Source: Datisca glomerata
Lineage: Eukaryota > Streptophyta > Magnoliopsida > Cucurbitales > Datiscaceae
Reading direction: 5' to 3'
DNA: 64,000 nucleotides
Assembly: GCA_003255025.1 (NCBI GenBank)
Contig: QANY01002371.1
Coordinates: forward strand, 1,240,001-1,304,000
The notes under the pieces are model-generated. The model did no database searches. It was not told the origin of the DNA and was given only the letters and a program-made list of their open reading frames with translations. The translations under genes were made by a program, and so were the position numbers. This document shows, piece by piece, positions 63,120 through 64,000 of the stretch (positions within the stretch are counted from its first letter, which is position 1; the number at the start of each line of letters is the position of its first letter).

Positions 63120-64000
63120 GTTTAGATAAAATGTTATATGTATTCTCAACTCTAAAAGTAGGACGACATATTTAATTTCTTATAAGAAAATGCCATTTAC
63201 ATATTGAACAGGTAAAAATCCTTTGTGGAGCCATGTAAACGGGACAAGACCAATCAGAAAGGGGCGTGCATGCTGCCACCTTGACGAAGCAGGAAAAGCC
63301 AATCTAAACTCGATTAGTTGTTGATATAGATAAGCTAAGCCCAATTAATTGTTTGTGTAGATGAATTAAATCAGATATGATAAACTCTATCTTGAAAGAA
63401 TATTCTATTTATTCTCTGTATTTTGAGGGATATAGTTGAACTATGTAACTGATAGAGAGCCTATAAATAGAGACCAATTGTAAACTCAAGCATTTAAAAG
63501 AAACCAAGTAATTATTCTAATATTCTCGAGAATTCTCTCTCTCGCTCTTTATTATTTAGTTTATTTTCGACGGTTAAGAATTTTTCCATTACATTTTGGT
63601 ACTTTCATTGAGAGTTGAGAGTTCCACTCAAGATTATAACCAAAGATGTCCGCACTAGGTCGCATGTTGTACGGGAAACAAACGACACTAACGCAGCCGT
63701 CAACCCCCCAGATCGGCCCGCACAGTAGACGAGAGTGCGCCATATGATCCAAACCATTTTAACTGGAATGCAAGGTATGGAGAGTCATAACAGTGAAGCA
63801 CAATGAAACACATGGAAAAGTATGCAGGAACATATCTTTATGTTGCAACGGGAGATAGCAAAGACAAGAGCAGAATTGAGCCAAAGGACCATGGTGCGGG
63901 AACGAGAAGTGGAAAACCAGAAGGAGGAACAGAGAGAATGGGAACACAAACAACTAAAGCCGATAGGTAGCCACAACGTCCGTCATGAGGGAACGGAAGT
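63120..64000 (+). mobile_element. 5' end of an LTR retrotransposon, probably Gypsy type (continues right of window)
   Basis: An LTR of roughly 470 bp contains a TATA box (CCTATAAATAGAG near 63460) and CT-rich sequence, and ends ...TTCCATTACA at 63593. TTTTGGTACTTTCATTGAG follows, a primer-site-like string seen after plant Gypsy LTRs. An ATG at 63646 opens MSALGRMLYGKQTTL, and after a frame change a gag-like, coiled-coil-rich stretch (ESHNSEAQ, MQEHIFMLQREIAKTRAELS, REREVENQKEEQREWEH) runs to the window edge. Early stops suggest decay. The LTR left end is uncertain. Confidence 0.55.

Overview
The window is nuclear DNA from a flowering plant, most likely a eudicot. It is AT-rich, its genes are split by AT-rich introns with GT/AG borders, it carries plant-type RACK1, dehydrin and GTG/COLD1 genes, and about two thirds of it is recognisable or relic transposon sequence. 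I found no rRNA gene, convincing tRNA gene, CRISPR array or bacterial-type operon. Species cannot be fixed from the sequence.

Host genes are few. (1) 220-2880 (+): the last two coding exons of a GTG/COLD1/GPHR-type membrane protein; earlier exons lie left of the window and a Copia LTR sits in the preceding intron. (2) 12882-14487 (-): a complete two-exon RACK1 gene (327 aa) with TATA box and telo-box. (3) 44413-46245 (-): a complete two-exon SK2-type dehydrin (111 aa) with paired ABRE-like sites upstream. (4) 48348-49487 (-): a complete two-exon gene for a 122-aa conserved-looking protein of unknown function, with a probable 5'UTR intron.

Mobile DNA, left to right: two related Mutator-like elements in opposite orientation around a 33-bp minisatellite (4.9-10.5 kb); a non-autonomous Helitron (16.3-16.9 kb); a 5'-truncated LINE (18.5-19.7 kb); a nested tandem repeat (19.9-20.3 kb); two CACTA-type elements of about 4.5 kb (20.4-25.0 and 26.5-31.0 kb); a Copia element with both LTRs and a 5-bp target duplication, itself hosting a pair of LTR-like repeats (31.2-38.3 kb); a truncated Copia on the other strand (39.8-43.3 kb); a long-armed inverted-repeat element (50.8-51.6 kb); two plus-strand Copia copies around an assembly gap (52.4-62.2 kb); and the 5' end of what looks like a Gypsy-type element (63.1-64.0 kb).

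The most notable object is the CACTA-type element at 26533-31036. It encodes no transposase that I can see. Instead it carries, all on its minus strand and with splice sites kept, pieces of at least three unrelated host genes: a MORN-repeat protein, the nitrogen-regulatory PII protein (GLB1), and UDP-glucuronate decarboxylase/UDP-xylose synthase, plus several unidentified exon-like stretches. The neighbouring CACTA-type element carries a DHHC palmitoyltransferase-like fragment. Both look like gene-capturing (Pack-type) CACTA elements. Nonsense and frameshift damage in the MORN piece argues against an intact fusion protein, so any effect would more likely act through RNA.
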